This document shows positions 33,933-43,513 of a stretch of 64,000 nucleotides of DNA, piece after piece (the first letter of the stretch is position 1; every line of letters starts with the position of its first letter). Both the position numbers and the translations under genes were made by a program. The notes below the pieces were generated by a model. The model was not told the DNA's origin and did not search any database. It saw only the letters and a program-made list of their open reading frames with translations. This DNA comes from Candidatus Heimdallarchaeota archaeon (GTDB taxonomy: Archaea > Asgardarchaeota > Heimdallarchaeia > Heimdallarchaeales > Kariarchaeaceae): assembly GCA_026702845.1 (NCBI GenBank), contig JADCLS010000023.1, positions 1-64,000 of the forward strand, written 5' to 3'.

Positions 33933-36900
33933 TTATCGTCTTCGTCGTATGATAACTATTGGAATCACTGCAAAGGTGAAAATTAGTAGGGATTCACCCA
34001 TACTTGGTCCTAATGACGAGAGATCCAAAGGAGGTGCTGGAGGACCTGTTTCATTATTTTCATCAGTCTCAGAATCAGAAGGATGATTTGTATCACCCGG
34101 AGTAGAGTCACCTGGTGTTGTTGTATCAGGTCCTGTGATGTCTCCAATAAAGATTTCAACCTCATATGTAGCTTCATTCTGTCCCAGATCTCTAGCTGTA
34201 AATACAAGATCATAATAACCTTCGTCCCAACCTCCAAGATGCCATGTGAATTCAGCACTCTTTTCTCCAATGTATGCTGTACCTAACATCTGGCCATTCT
34301 GCATCACAGAGAGGTAAGTTAGTGTCTCATCATAGACTTCAACAGACAGATACACATCATCACCTACGTCCATACTATACTCGGATGGTAAATTACCGGA
34401 TATGTCCGGACTCTGATTATCATGAATTGGTGCTAGAAATCCAATGTAATCTTGCTGTCTACCATAATCAGGATACTCATCTCCTTCGATGGATAGGATT
34501 AAATTGAAGTAATATTCTCCTGGCTGAGTGGGGCTCCATTCCATAGGTGCAAAAATTGGCCCTTCCCACGTGAACTGATAACTAACAATGTCCACAAGGT
34601 ATCCATTGCTGTTATAAAACTCATATCTTATCTCAACAAGGCTTCCATCTACATAGGTACCTTCATAATCTACTATGAAGAAATTACCCCATTTTATTGT
34701 GTCCATCCATCCATCATTATCGTTATCCACGGATTTCCAATATCCAAGTCTATTGAAGTAGTTTACATCCACTGGTTCAAGGTACATATTCCAGAGGTTC
34801 TCACCATGCATGTAACCTAGAAAATCAGATTCTATACGATAATCAAAGTAAAATTCGCCTGAATCAGAAGCCATGAATAAAACTGATAGAAAATCATGTC
34901 CTACTCCATAGACCTTCACTCTATCTGTCAAAGTATTAATGTGCTGGAAATTTCCTCCTCCCATATCGCTATAGACCTCTACAGTAAGTGTTATCCAACT
35001 CTCAGATTGGAAGTAATAATATAGTTCCAAACCAAATAATAAGGTGTCATCCACACCCTGCCCATCTCTGTTGAATGTGAAGTAATTCATACTCCAATCA
35101 TAATATGTACCTTGATTATATCCATCATAATTATCTTCTGGATTAAGATATGAGGTCCAGGAAAGATGATCTTGCTTAACATAATCAAACCACACCTCTC
35201 TATCTAGTTCATAGCTTCCATCCTGTGGGAGCTGATACTTGAATGAGTAAAAATGCGCAGTTCCATCATCTGTGGCTCTGTACTTGAATTGATCTACCAA
35301 ATCTCGATTTCCATATTGGTTGATATAATATAGATAATACTCTACTTCGAAGATAGTTGCAAAGCTGAAATCCACTAGAATGCAATAGGTTACTGTTCTC
35401 ATATCGTAACCTCCATCATTATCATTATCATAGACTGAAGCAAAACCTAGAGTCATAAATCCATCTGGATTATCACAGGTGTCAAAGAACTCATATGCAA
35501 AATGTAAGAAGGTGTTTGGTAGACCAAAATTATTGTAAATCCTGATTTCAAAATCAAAATATCCTGTACTATCTGGTAAAAACACCACCCCTAGGAAAGC
35601 AGTTTCCCATGGATTCATTTTCACCCAATCATACTGTGTACCGATACTTTCACCATATTTGAGGACATTTGTTGTGATATCTGCTACTCCTGAATAATCA
35701 ATATTGGTCAATAAATCAAACCCAAGGCCAATTACATCCTCAAATCCATCACCATCCCAATCTATGAAATACTCGGTGAAATATGGGATAATATATTGAC
35801 CTGGGTTATATTCATGTAACCTTCTCTCAAAGGCAGTATATTCCCTCTCCAGATACCCATCAACCGAGATAGAAATATTTATTCTATACAGTCCTGTAAA
35901 AGGAGCTGTATATTCCACACTATACGGGTAATAACCGGTATCCCAGCCATCGAATTCTAAGCTAAAGTATTCCTGATACTCCCAAGAACCATAACTTGGA
36001 TTATAGGTATAAATATCAAACCCAACCTCATAGGTATGGTAACCACTATTATTATAGTATGCATTACCAAATCTCCGATAAGTATCAGGATGATTATCAC
36101 CATCTTGATCTGCTGGACCAACATTCCAGGACCAGGGGATGATGCTATCTGGATCGTTGTACATGTACATATCATACATTTCATGCTCAGAGAAATACAC
36201 CTCTCTTCCATTCTTGAGAACTTTGAGCTCCAATTTGAAATCACCATCCCATGGGGCTATGAAAATGAATCCGAAGTAATCTATAGAAAGACTGTGCCAT
36301 TTATATAATTCTATCCATTGTACATCCATCCATTGCCAATCATTGAGTGTATAGTTATAGAAGAACATATCTGCAACTGCCTCAATTAATGAATAATCAT
36401 TAAACCAGGATAGGACATCAACTCCAAAACCTGCAAAATCATTTAACCCATCTCTTCCATCCATATCAAATACTGCATCGAAAGAAGGGTATATCTCTAA
36501 TATCTCTCCTGGATCATATCTACCCATACCATAGTAATCACTGGATGATTGTTTGAATTTGTAACCATCAAAATTCCAATGAACCTCGACAGCATAATCT
36601 CCCCAGTTTGGTAGATTGAATATCATATCTTGATAATGATAGATGTAATTTACATTATCTAAAATAATTTCTCTTCGATCAACCTCATATAGGTTTCCAT
36701 CCACCCTTTCAAAGAGAATACCCTCAATTTGTATATTATGATAATCAATCTCATCCAGAAATGAGAATACTTTGAATTTGATTGTATCATCTTGTCCATT
36801 AAAATCCCAGTCGAACTGATCCACTGATACCATTAATCCCATAGGATAGTTGCTGTATCCAATATAAGTCACTTTAACCATATTGGCCATGACGAAATTG

Positions 36901-37499
36901 AAGAAATCTTGATCCTCGTAGTCTATTTGAACAGATACATCCAGCTCGAAAGTACCATCCATTGGGGCAAAACCAAAGAAGAATAACTCTGCCCAGCTAT
37001 CATAACCATTGAGCAAGAGATAATCCTCCTGACTGGCCATCCATACTCTGGATCCATCTGTTTGATTGATCCAAAACAGATCTGCTTGACCATAGACATA
37101 ATGGAATTGTTCAAAATTGTATTCAAATCCAATGCTAACAGTATATGCCTCAGGTACTTCATTATACCAAGCCATTGTCTGATTTTCAATCGCATTGAAA
37201 TTAATCCATTCGTTATAATTAAGGCCATCCAGATCAAGTGAGGTATCGGGAGCTATATCATGTCCCTTCTTTTCACTCAAGGTTTTGAAGTACTCCTTTT
37301 TTTCAGAAGGCATCCTTTCAATGAACTCTGTTTCAACATTCATTGGTTGATTATCGATTGCTTGTGTAAATGCTCCCTCAGTCTCATTTATTTCAGGTTC
37401 GAGCTCAACTGGTTGGGTTGAAGCATCCGAAAACTGAAGCATTGATACCACTAAGATTGCAATAACAAGCAATACTCCTCTTTTTAATTTAATTTCCAT
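33933..37499 (-). CDS. Giant surface protein with seven Asp-rich calcium-type loops
   Basis: This 1188-residue protein has a signal peptide (about 6-26), a beta-rich ectodomain and, after a Thr/Pro/Asp linker (about 1120-1160), a C-terminal helix and RRRR. Asp-rich loops recur at about residues 229, 345, 464, 580, 691, 810 and 925 (DFNGQDD, DMDGRDGLND, DQDGDNHPD, DWDGDGFED, DNDNDGGYD, RDGQGVDD, DNDNDGWMD), a spacing of about 111-121. Each loop starts a beta-sandwich-like repeat ending in a GxYxxxxxI strand. The loops resemble DxDxDG calcium sites of thrombospondin-3/dockerin type. An Ig/cadherin-like domain (about 1030-1120) closes it. A surface-layer or adhesin role is likely. Confidence 0.82.
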   Translation of the reverse strand: MEIKLKRGVLLVIAILVVSMLQFSDASTQPVELEPEINETEGAFTQAIDNQPMNVETEFIERMPSEKKEYFKTLSEKKGHDIAPDTSLDLDGLNYNEWINFNAIENQTMAWYNEVPEAYTVSIGFEYNFEQFHYVYGQADLFWINQTDGSRVWMASQEDYLLLNGYDSWAELFFFGFAPMDGTFELDVSVQIDYEDQDFFNFVMANMVKVTYIGYSNYPMGLMVSVDQFDWDFNGQDDTIKFKVFSFLDEIDYHNIQIEGILFERVDGNLYEVDRREIILDNVNYIYHYQDMIFNLPNWGDYAVEVHWNFDGYKFKQSSSDYYGMGRYDPGEILEIYPSFDAVFDMDGRDGLNDFAGFGVDVLSWFNDYSLIEAVADMFFYNYTLNDWQWMDVQWIELYKWHSLSIDYFGFIFIAPWDGDFKLELKVLKNGREVYFSEHEMYDMYMYNDPDSIIPWSWNVGPADQDGDNHPDTYRRFGNAYYNNSGYHTYEVGFDIYTYNPSYGSWEYQEYFSLEFDGWDTGYYPYSVEYTAPFTGLYRINISISVDGYLEREYTAFERRLHEYNPGQYIIPYFTEYFIDWDGDGFEDVIGLGFDLLTNIDYSGVADITTNVLKYGESIGTQYDWVKMNPWETAFLGVVFLPDSTGYFDFEIRIYNNFGLPNTFLHFAYEFFDTCDNPDGFMTLGFASVYDNDNDGGYDMRTVTYCILVDFSFATIFEVEYYLYYINQYGNRDLVDQFKYRATDDGTAHFYSFKYQLPQDGSYELDREVWFDYVKQDHLSWTSYLNPEDNYDGYNQGTYYDWSMNYFTFNRDGQGVDDTLLFGLELYYYFQSESWITLTVEVYSDMGGGNFQHINTLTDRVKVYGVGHDFLSVLFMASDSGEFYFDYRIESDFLGYMHGENLWNMYLEPVDVNYFNRLGYWKSVDNDNDGWMDTIKWGNFFIVDYEGTYVDGSLVEIRYEFYNSNGYLVDIVSYQFTWEGPIFAPMEWSPTQPGEYYFNLILSIEGDEYPDYGRQQDYIGFLAPIHDNQSPDISGNLPSEYSMDVGDDVYLSVEVYDETLTYLSVMQNGQMLGTAYIGEKSAEFTWHLGGWDEGYYDLVFTARDLGQNEATYEVEIFIGDITGPDTTTPGDSTPGDTNHPSDSETDENNETGPPAPPLDLSSLGPSMGESLLIFTFAVIPIVIIRRRR

Positions 37500-37592
37500 A
37501 GTTTTTTACTCCGAAAGAACTGATTGATTTCAGACTTTCATATTTTTAAACTATTGTCAATAATGTTCTGTTTTTGTTTATGAAATAATTAA

Positions 37593-37681
37593 CGGATGCT
37601 GAGGGATTTGAACCCTCGACCAGTGGCTTTCTCCAAATGGAAATCCGGAGGCCACCATTCTTCCAGCTGAACTAAGCACCC
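37593..37681 (-). tRNA. tRNA-Arg (anticodon CCG) with a 16-nt intron
   Basis: Read on the minus strand: acceptor GGGTGCT pairs with AGCATCC (one G-U), D stem GTTC/GAAT with loop AGCTGGAA, anticodon stem GTGGC/GCCAC, T arm GAGGG TTCAAAT CCCTC, discriminator G, no encoded CCA. The anticodon loop is 23 nt instead of 7. Removing 37629-37644 leaves C-T-CCG-G-A. CTCC of the exon pairs with GGAG of the intron, leaving 3-nt bulges GGA and AAA on either side: an archaeal bulge-helix-bulge splice site at 37/38. A20 and the discriminator agree with arginine identity. Confidence 0.93.
37629..37644 (-). other. tRNA intron (16 nt, position 37/38)
   Basis: The 4-bp CTCC/GGAG helix with a 3-nt bulge on each side defines the cut sites for the tRNA splicing endonuclease. 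The remaining intron loop is too short for a stable outer helix, so this is a relaxed bulge-helix-loop form. Confidence 0.8.
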
Positions 37682-37744
37682 TTATTGTTTTAACTCCTCA
37701 GTGATTAATAAGATGTTGACCGTAGCATACTAAATTAGACAATA

Positions 37745-38623
37745 TTAACGTTGTTTCAAACCTTTTGATGGATCAGGTATCTTGAAATTTGAGGGTTGGG
37801 TGCCATCTAGATCAGTGAATCCATATTTTTGAGCTAATTCACCAGTAGTCATGATTTTACCTGATAGATCAATCAGATTGGGATCATTCATCAAGGCAAC
37901 AATGGCCCTACCTGCGTATCTTGTAGATTCAGTGGTTTCAAATCCCTCTTTATTCAAATAATTGTAATCATCAAGGTCAAACATTGTTTTTAGATGTTCT
38001 GTTCGTATCCAACCTAGTGAGAGAAGGATCGTAGCCACTTGATATTCTCTAAGCTCAATGGCCATACCATAAACCATCCGGTTAATCATGGTTTTTGAGA
38101 GATCATATGGTAGGTTTGATAGATATTTGTACTCATCCCAGAAGGATGTATTGATAATACATCCTGATTTCTGTTCTTTCATCATCAAGGCAGCCTGTAC
38201 ACTAGATAAGTAATGAGATCTTGCTGAGGCCATCATATTATCATATCTCCAATCTGGTTGATTCCAAAATGCTTCTGTAAAGTCATCCAAGCCATCGAGA
38301 TTTTTTTCCTTGCCCATATATCCCATCCAAACATTATTGACCAGAAGATCCAATCTCCCCTGATCTTCTTTAATTGTTTCAAATAGATTAATTATTTCCT
38401 CTTCATTTCGATGATCACAGGTTATTGGGATAGCTTCTCCTCCTTCTTGTGCGATAATCCGTTGGGTTTCATCGAGTGTAGCCATGGAATACTGGGTTGT
38501 GGAATTATCATCTCTGCTCCTTCCTGAGAGATAAACAACATATCCATCAAGGGCTAATTCCAGGGCAATCCCCCTGCCTGCACCTCGTGAAGCTCCTGTA
38601 ACCAGAGCAACTTTATTATTCAT
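37745..38623 (-). CDS. Short-chain dehydrogenase/reductase, DHRS1-like
   Basis: The 292-residue protein begins with the NAD(P)-binding TGASRGAGRGIALELALDG, has NNVWMG (NNAG-like) near 95, a Ser in IINTSFWDEY and the catalytic Tyr-x-x-x-Lys as YDLSKTM (about 173-179). The GKEKNLDGLDDFTEAFWNQP segment and the HYLSSVQAALMM helix resemble the DHRS1 branch of the family. It reduces or oxidises a carbonyl/alcohol in the cytoplasm; the substrate is unknown. Basic Arg residues after the Gly-rich loop (SGRSRD) favour NADP(H). It stands alone next to the tRNA. Confidence 0.9.
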   Translation of the reverse strand: MNNKVALVTGASRGAGRGIALELALDGYVVYLSGRSRDDNSTTQYSMATLDETQRIIAQEGGEAIPITCDHRNEEEIINLFETIKEDQGRLDLLVNNVWMGYMGKEKNLDGLDDFTEAFWNQPDWRYDNMMASARSHYLSSVQAALMMKEQKSGCIINTSFWDEYKYLSNLPYDLSKTMINRMVYGMAIELREYQVATILLSLGWIRTEHLKTMFDLDDYNYLNKEGFETTESTRYAGRAIVALMNDPNLIDLSGKIMTTGELAQKYGFTDLDGTQPSNFKIPDPSKGLKQR

Positions 38624-38768
38624 AGAAAATCTAAAATCGGAGTAGATTAAAAATATATCAATTCATGTAATTTTAATTATTTATATGACCTAAAATGTGG
38701 ATACAATTGTCAGGAGATAATAATTCATCACCCAATAGCTTTATACTAGGTACTGCAACTAACATGCT

Positions 38769-40607
38769 GTGCACAAACAGATCCTCCTCCTCAATGACGG
38801 TAACTATGAGCATGCTCTAGTCTATCCCTATGCTTTTGTGCAGATAACTGCAATTGCTAGAAAATATGGTATACAAGTAATCCGAGTGGATCTCTATGAA
38901 AAAGAATATTCAGAGATCCTGCCTGCATTATTAAAAGATCAATTCGATTTTATCTTCATTTCAATGCGAAATAATGACACATTAGGTTTATTAGAGTATT
39001 ATGAAGGTGATACATACTTTCCCATGATCTATCTTAGAGATCTGGTGTCTTGGATTAGATTACAAACAGCTATCCCGATTGTTGTGGGGGGATTTGGTTT
39101 CTCAGTTATGCCTGAATTACTATTTTCATTTATTCATCCAGACTTTGGGGTTTACGGTGGTGCAGATGGATTGTTTATGAATTATGAGAAATTACTCAAT
39201 GAAGAGAATCTTGAATCCATTCCTAATCTGCTGTTTATGCAGGGAGAATTAAAACGTGGACCTGTGATATACTACCCACCATTGAATGATATCGAGTATA
39301 CTGATGAGCTGATTACTGAGATAAAGAATTTTCAGGATACATATTCAGATCGTCCAGCATTGGTTACATCTATTGCAGTGGATTACTCAAGAGGTTGTCC
39401 ATACTCCTGTGTTTTTTGTTCAGAACCACTGGCAAATGGCAATATGGTAAGATATAGGGAAAAAGAGGTTCTTAAAAAGGAATTACGTTTGTTATGGGGA
39501 TACGAGCTTAGATCTATTTTTTTGGTATGTAGTGAATTGAAATATATATCAATAGATCTGATTTGCTCTGTATTTGAGGAACTCAAAGAAGAGGGATTAG
39601 AATTTGACTGGAGGGCTACCTGGATACATAATCTAAATGAATCAGAATATCAGCGTCTGTATTCTTGTGGATTTACCGGTGGTTGGGTGGATATGATCTC
39701 ATTGGAAAGAATTAATCTGAATAAGATAAATGGTCCATACACAATAGAAAAGGAGACATTGGGGCTGGATGCATATATTTCCTTCATCAAACAAAAGAGA
39801 CAGGAATTGTCAGCTCCATTCTTGTCCATTGAAGATTTAATAGTAAAGAAAAAAGACGAGGTACCAAGTATTCTGCATAATAGCTGGACCATGTTTTTAG
39901 GCAACCAATTCTGTGATATTGGAACACTGCGAGAAACCCTTAGATTGGCAGATGAAAATGGATATTCAAGATTTTTTAGAGCGAATTCCATTACAAGGCC
40001 AACAAGGATGTTTCCTCAGAATTCATTCGATTCTGATTACATTTTCTCAATAAATGAGACCTATTCTCGAATACCCGTAAATTATGTCTATCCCACATTC
40101 CTATATCCACCACAATTACTCAAGCATTTTGGAAGTGAAGCGAAAGTGGAGGAGTTATTATCCACCATCTCTGATGTTTTTCTATCCTATGCTCATGAAT
40201 ACAAAAAATCCTATCAACAATTCTTGATTACTAATTTTTCAGTTGAAGAGGGGCAACAAAAATTCACTAGGGATATCTCAGAGTATTTTGCTGAAGAGAG
40301 CCCTGAATTAAATGTACAAGCTAGAGCATTGCTTTTATCATATGTGAATTTACACAAAGATGTCTATCAGACGGTCATTACTCGATTTGGCATTGATGAT
40401 TATCTGAAGAAATCACCATTTCAGATCTGTCAATTACTCTATACGCATTTTGATATTAACCAGATTCGTACATTACTTGAAGTGAAAGAAGAGAGACGGA
40501 TGTGGAATTATTTATTGTTTATTAAATCAATACCAATAGATTCTTCATACAAGGAATTATTCATCAAATATAATACGGAATATGTTGTAAGTCGGATGTC
40601 ACACTGA
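38769..40607 (+). CDS. Radical SAM protein with N-terminal B12-binding-like domain
   Basis: The N-terminal 190 residues look like a Rossmann-type B12-binding domain (QILLLNDGNYEHAL, PIVVGGFGFSVMPELLF), though no DxHxxG is visible. The radical SAM core has VDYSRGCPYSCVFCSEPL (CxxxCxxC, about 210-227), which holds a [4Fe-4S] cluster for SAM cleavage. The last 200 residues are helical and unassigned. The class includes methyltransferases and MiaB-like enzymes; the reaction is unknown. The start is GTG 38769, about 25 nt after TTTATACTA (38740-38748). It overlaps the convergent exchanger gene by 9 bp. Confidence 0.87.
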   Translation: MHKQILLLNDGNYEHALVYPYAFVQITAIARKYGIQVIRVDLYEKEYSEILPALLKDQFDFIFISMRNNDTLGLLEYYEGDTYFPMIYLRDLVSWIRLQTAIPIVVGGFGFSVMPELLFSFIHPDFGVYGGADGLFMNYEKLLNEENLESIPNLLFMQGELKRGPVIYYPPLNDIEYTDELITEIKNFQDTYSDRPALVTSIAVDYSRGCPYSCVFCSEPLANGNMVRYREKEVLKKELRLLWGYELRSIFLVCSELKYISIDLICSVFEELKEEGLEFDWRATWIHNLNESEYQRLYSCGFTGGWVDMISLERINLNKINGPYTIEKETLGLDAYISFIKQKRQELSAPFLSIEDLIVKKKDEVPSILHNSWTMFLGNQFCDIGTLRETLRLADENGYSRFFRANSITRPTRMFPQNSFDSDYIFSINETYSRIPVNYVYPTFLYPPQLLKHFGSEAKVEELLSTISDVFLSYAHEYKKSYQQFLITNFSVEEGQQKFTRDISEYFAEESPELNVQARALLLSYVNLHKDVYQTVITRFGIDDYLKKSPFQICQLLYTHFDINQIRTLLEVKEERRMWNYLLFIKSIPIDSSYKELFIKYNTEYVVSRMSH

Positions 40608-41726
40608 TAGGAGGACATCAAATCCAATTAATTGCAGGATAATTATACAGATGCCCTCAAATGTATCTAATTTGAGATCATCCTTCATAAGTAAGTTAAC
40701 AAATAGAAGAATACTGCCCGATAAAACCACCTGAACTATGGCAAAGGAATCTAAAATAAATCCCTCTCCTGTGAAGAAGACAAAAATTGAGACTAGGCCA
40801 ATCATAAAGAGCAAAGTTGCTGAGATTGAAGATAATACACTACCAAAGACAAGCTCGATGTCATCTCCAGCTTTGAAAGCAACAGCCCATTCAGGTAAGG
40901 ATCCTAGTGCACCAACAATCAATGCTATGTGTGCTTCAGTAAGATGAATTCCTGAAGTTTCTGCTTCATGTATAAGTAATTCTGCTCCATTGGCTAATAA
41001 TTCACCTGCAATAACCACACCGATCGTTCCTAGAACTAGAAATTTGATGATGTTATTCCACTGTAGTGCAGGAGCTTTCAGCAACTCAATCTTCTCCTCC
41101 TCTGTGATCTCTGGACTCAGAGATTTATCCCGTGCAATAAATATTAAGAAGAAGATGTAGATTGCCACTGTTCCCACACTGAAGAGGACAGGTACCTGAA
41201 CTCCACCATGAGTTGTCTTGCCTTCTATCATCTCCGCAAAATTGAATACAAAAAGAAATAGAGCACTGACAAAGGCCACCATCATTAGCTCAGATTCATA
41301 CCTTAGAGTCGTCACAGGTACCTTTACATGGCCTGTTTTACGGGACGATTTAACAGTTACCACACCAAAGAGAAGGGTATTAGCCCCAGCCACCACAAGT
41401 ACAGTGAGAATGGCAATCCCTGGTTCTCCCTTGAGAATAAGCAGGGTGGCAAGGATTAACTCAGGCAAGTTAGCCATAATTGATCCAATCACACCAGCTG
41501 CATAGGTTCCTATACCCAATCGTTGCGCCAACATATTTAATCCCTCAACGGCCCATTCAGTGGGTTTGATAATGGCCCATAAAGCTAATGTAAATCCAAT
41601 GATTGCAACAAGCAATGGATTGCTCTCCATGGTTCTAAGATAGATATAAACAACAGCTACTGCAGCTATAACAACTATCTCATAGATTTTCAAGCCTAGG
41701 CTTGTGGGTAGATGATGCTCAGTCAT
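40599..41726 (-). CDS. CaCA-superfamily cation exchanger (Na+/Ca2+- or H+-type)
   Basis: The 375-residue protein has about ten helices and two alpha repeats facing each other: GSIMANLPELILATLLILKG in the first half and GALGSLPEWAVAFKAGDDIE in the second; the acidic residues in both are the cation ligands of the CaCA family. A cytoplasmic loop (ARDKSLSPEITEEEKIELLK) separates the halves. It should export Ca2+ or a related cation in exchange for Na+ or H+. A link with the EF-hand protein and Asp-rich surface proteins is appealing but unproven. Confidence 0.88.
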   Translation of the reverse strand: MTEHHLPTSLGLKIYEIVVIAAVAVVYIYLRTMESNPLLVAIIGFTLALWAIIKPTEWAVEGLNMLAQRLGIGTYAAGVIGSIMANLPELILATLLILKGEPGIAILTVLVVAGANTLLFGVVTVKSSRKTGHVKVPVTTLRYESELMMVAFVSALFLFVFNFAEMIEGKTTHGGVQVPVLFSVGTVAIYIFFLIFIARDKSLSPEITEEEKIELLKAPALQWNNIIKFLVLGTIGVVIAGELLANGAELLIHEAETSGIHLTEAHIALIVGALGSLPEWAVAFKAGDDIELVFGSVLSSISATLLFMIGLVSIFVFFTGEGFILDSFAIVQVVLSGSILLFVNLLMKDDLKLDTFEGICIIILQLIGFDVLLSV

Positions 41727-41899
41727 TATTTGACTAAATCACTATGAATTTATAAATTAAATCTGTGTGTTGGAATATTTGGTCAGCTCTTTTCTTGATA
41801 TATCAACAAGTTTGTACTAGTTCTCTGTATTTATAATAAAACCTGAGTTCTTCAAGATCCATAGATCCTCTCAGAATGATTGATGTTTTATTAGACTAA

Positions 41900-42850
41900 T
41901 TATTTGGTTAGTTTTTTCTCAAAAGGTTCATAGAGAGGCATTTTCTCCAATTCTACTAGGTTCTTGTCGATGGTTTTCGTCAATATTCGTAGATCAAAAG
42001 TAAAATTACTATCGGCAAATGGATTCATAATCTCACGACCTATATCCGCAAATCCAAAGAATATGTATGTAGCTATTGGCATCACAATCAAAGCAGCAAG
42101 ATAATTCAATGATACTAATCCCACAGCCATCCAAACAAGATAAATATGAATTAACCTGTATGTAAGGATAGTATAGGCTGGTGGTACAGGTGTATTCTTA
42201 ATTCGTTCACATCCACCATAATGGTTGGTCATCCGTTGCAAGACATCAATTATGGATACATAGTTGAAATCATTGATATACCCTTGATCATGAAGGATTG
42301 ATAATTGATGATGCATAGATAAGATGATAGCATTGGCCTTATGCTCGAGGGTCAGAATTTTAATAGGTAGATCATCGATATATGGGATTGCCTGCGCTCT
42401 ATCATGTGCATAATCTCGTAATTGATGTTTAATAAAGAAAATACAGGATACCATATTCCTTATCAATGCTGTTTTAATCTGTTCCAACTCCACCTCAGTT
42501 TTTTCTCCTTCTCTATATCGGATATTCGTTCTCACTACCATCGAGAAATTTCTGGCATCATTGACAATTTTACCCCATAATTCTCTTCCCTCATGGAATC
42601 TCTGATACGCATTATTGTTTCTGAACTGTATGATAAATGAAATCGCTATCCCAAATATCGAGAGTGGTACTAATGCAGTCTCTACGGCAGGTAATCCAAT
42701 ATTTTCATAGACGGGATGATTATCCAAAAAGAAATCTATATAGATCCAAAATACGGAGAATAGCATGTAGAATAGACTTTTCTTCCAGATTCTACTAAGA
42801 ATTGTATTATCCCAGCTTACTAAATCCGTTAATTTGAATGTCTGACTCAT
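41900..42850 (-). CDS. Bestrophin-family (UPF0187) anion channel
   Basis: The 316-residue protein has four hydrophobic regions and the family patterns RNNNAYQRFHEGRELWGKIV, GCERIKNTPVPPAYTILTYR and a C-terminal FFGFADIGREIMNPF. Bestrophins are pentameric chloride/anion or, in some prokaryotes, cation channels; the conserved NTPxPP-type segment (NTPVPPAY) follows the neck. The length is normal. It lies in a minus-strand series with the cation exchanger and the zinc-ribbon gene, each apparently with its own promoter. Confidence 0.9.
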   Translation of the reverse strand: MSQTFKLTDLVSWDNTILSRIWKKSLFYMLFSVFWIYIDFFLDNHPVYENIGLPAVETALVPLSIFGIAISFIIQFRNNNAYQRFHEGRELWGKIVNDARNFSMVVRTNIRYREGEKTEVELEQIKTALIRNMVSCIFFIKHQLRDYAHDRAQAIPYIDDLPIKILTLEHKANAIILSMHHQLSILHDQGYINDFNYVSIIDVLQRMTNHYGGCERIKNTPVPPAYTILTYRLIHIYLVWMAVGLVSLNYLAALIVMPIATYIFFGFADIGREIMNPFADSNFTFDLRILTKTIDKNLVELEKMPLYEPFEKKLTK

Positions 42851-42974
42851 TAGTAAACAAATAAAGAATTACATTTAAACTAATAGGTATCAAATGCGTA
42901 ATAGAAATTAATTTGACCGTAATTACTATTTGATAAATTTAATAATTATCTATTGTGATTGACAACAGCTTCAC

Positions 42975-43286
42975 TTATTTAATCAAGAAATGATCTTCTG
43001 GAACAACTGTATCACAATTATGACAGGTTGGAGTTCCTATTGATATATTGGTATTGCATTCTGGATTGGGACATAGTTTATACCTGTACTGTTTTGGACT
43101 TTTTTTGTTCTCACCATTAAGTTTCCTTAGAACAACAGGATAGAATTGAATTATGAGTATACTGGCCACAAGGATGAGTCCAATAATTAATACATTCTGA
43201 CCAAAGGATCCATCGAATGCACCGAAAATATTTGCTATAGCAATTGCTGCAACAAATAAAATTAGAACTTTCTGTATGATATTCAT
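42975..43286 (-). CDS. Small membrane protein with C-terminal zinc ribbon
   Basis: The 103-residue protein has two helices (about 5-24 and 31-50), a basic stretch, then a zinc-ribbon-like CPNPECNTN...TCHNCDT with four cysteines. It resembles many archaeal double-helix zinc-ribbon proteins of unknown role. The start is ATG 43286. Confidence 0.75.
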   Translation of the reverse strand: MNIIQKVLILFVAAIAIANIFGAFDGSFGQNVLIIGLILVASILIIQFYPVVLRKLNGENKKSPKQYRYKLCPNPECNTNISIGTPTCHNCDTVVPEDHFLIK

Positions 43287-43513
43287 AATGAAGATTCCTT
43301 TGACACACTTATAAATTTTTAAATGCTTAACTGAATAAATAAAACAAAAAATATAATTTTAAAAAATAAAAAAATATTTTTATTAATTTGTAATAATTTA
43401 TATTATTTTGAAATATATAAAATTAAATCTTTCAAGACACCTATGGGACGATTTCGAAGAATCATGGATTGTTCGCGTCCCTTAATCTTATAAGCTAGAA
43501 ATTCTACATACCG

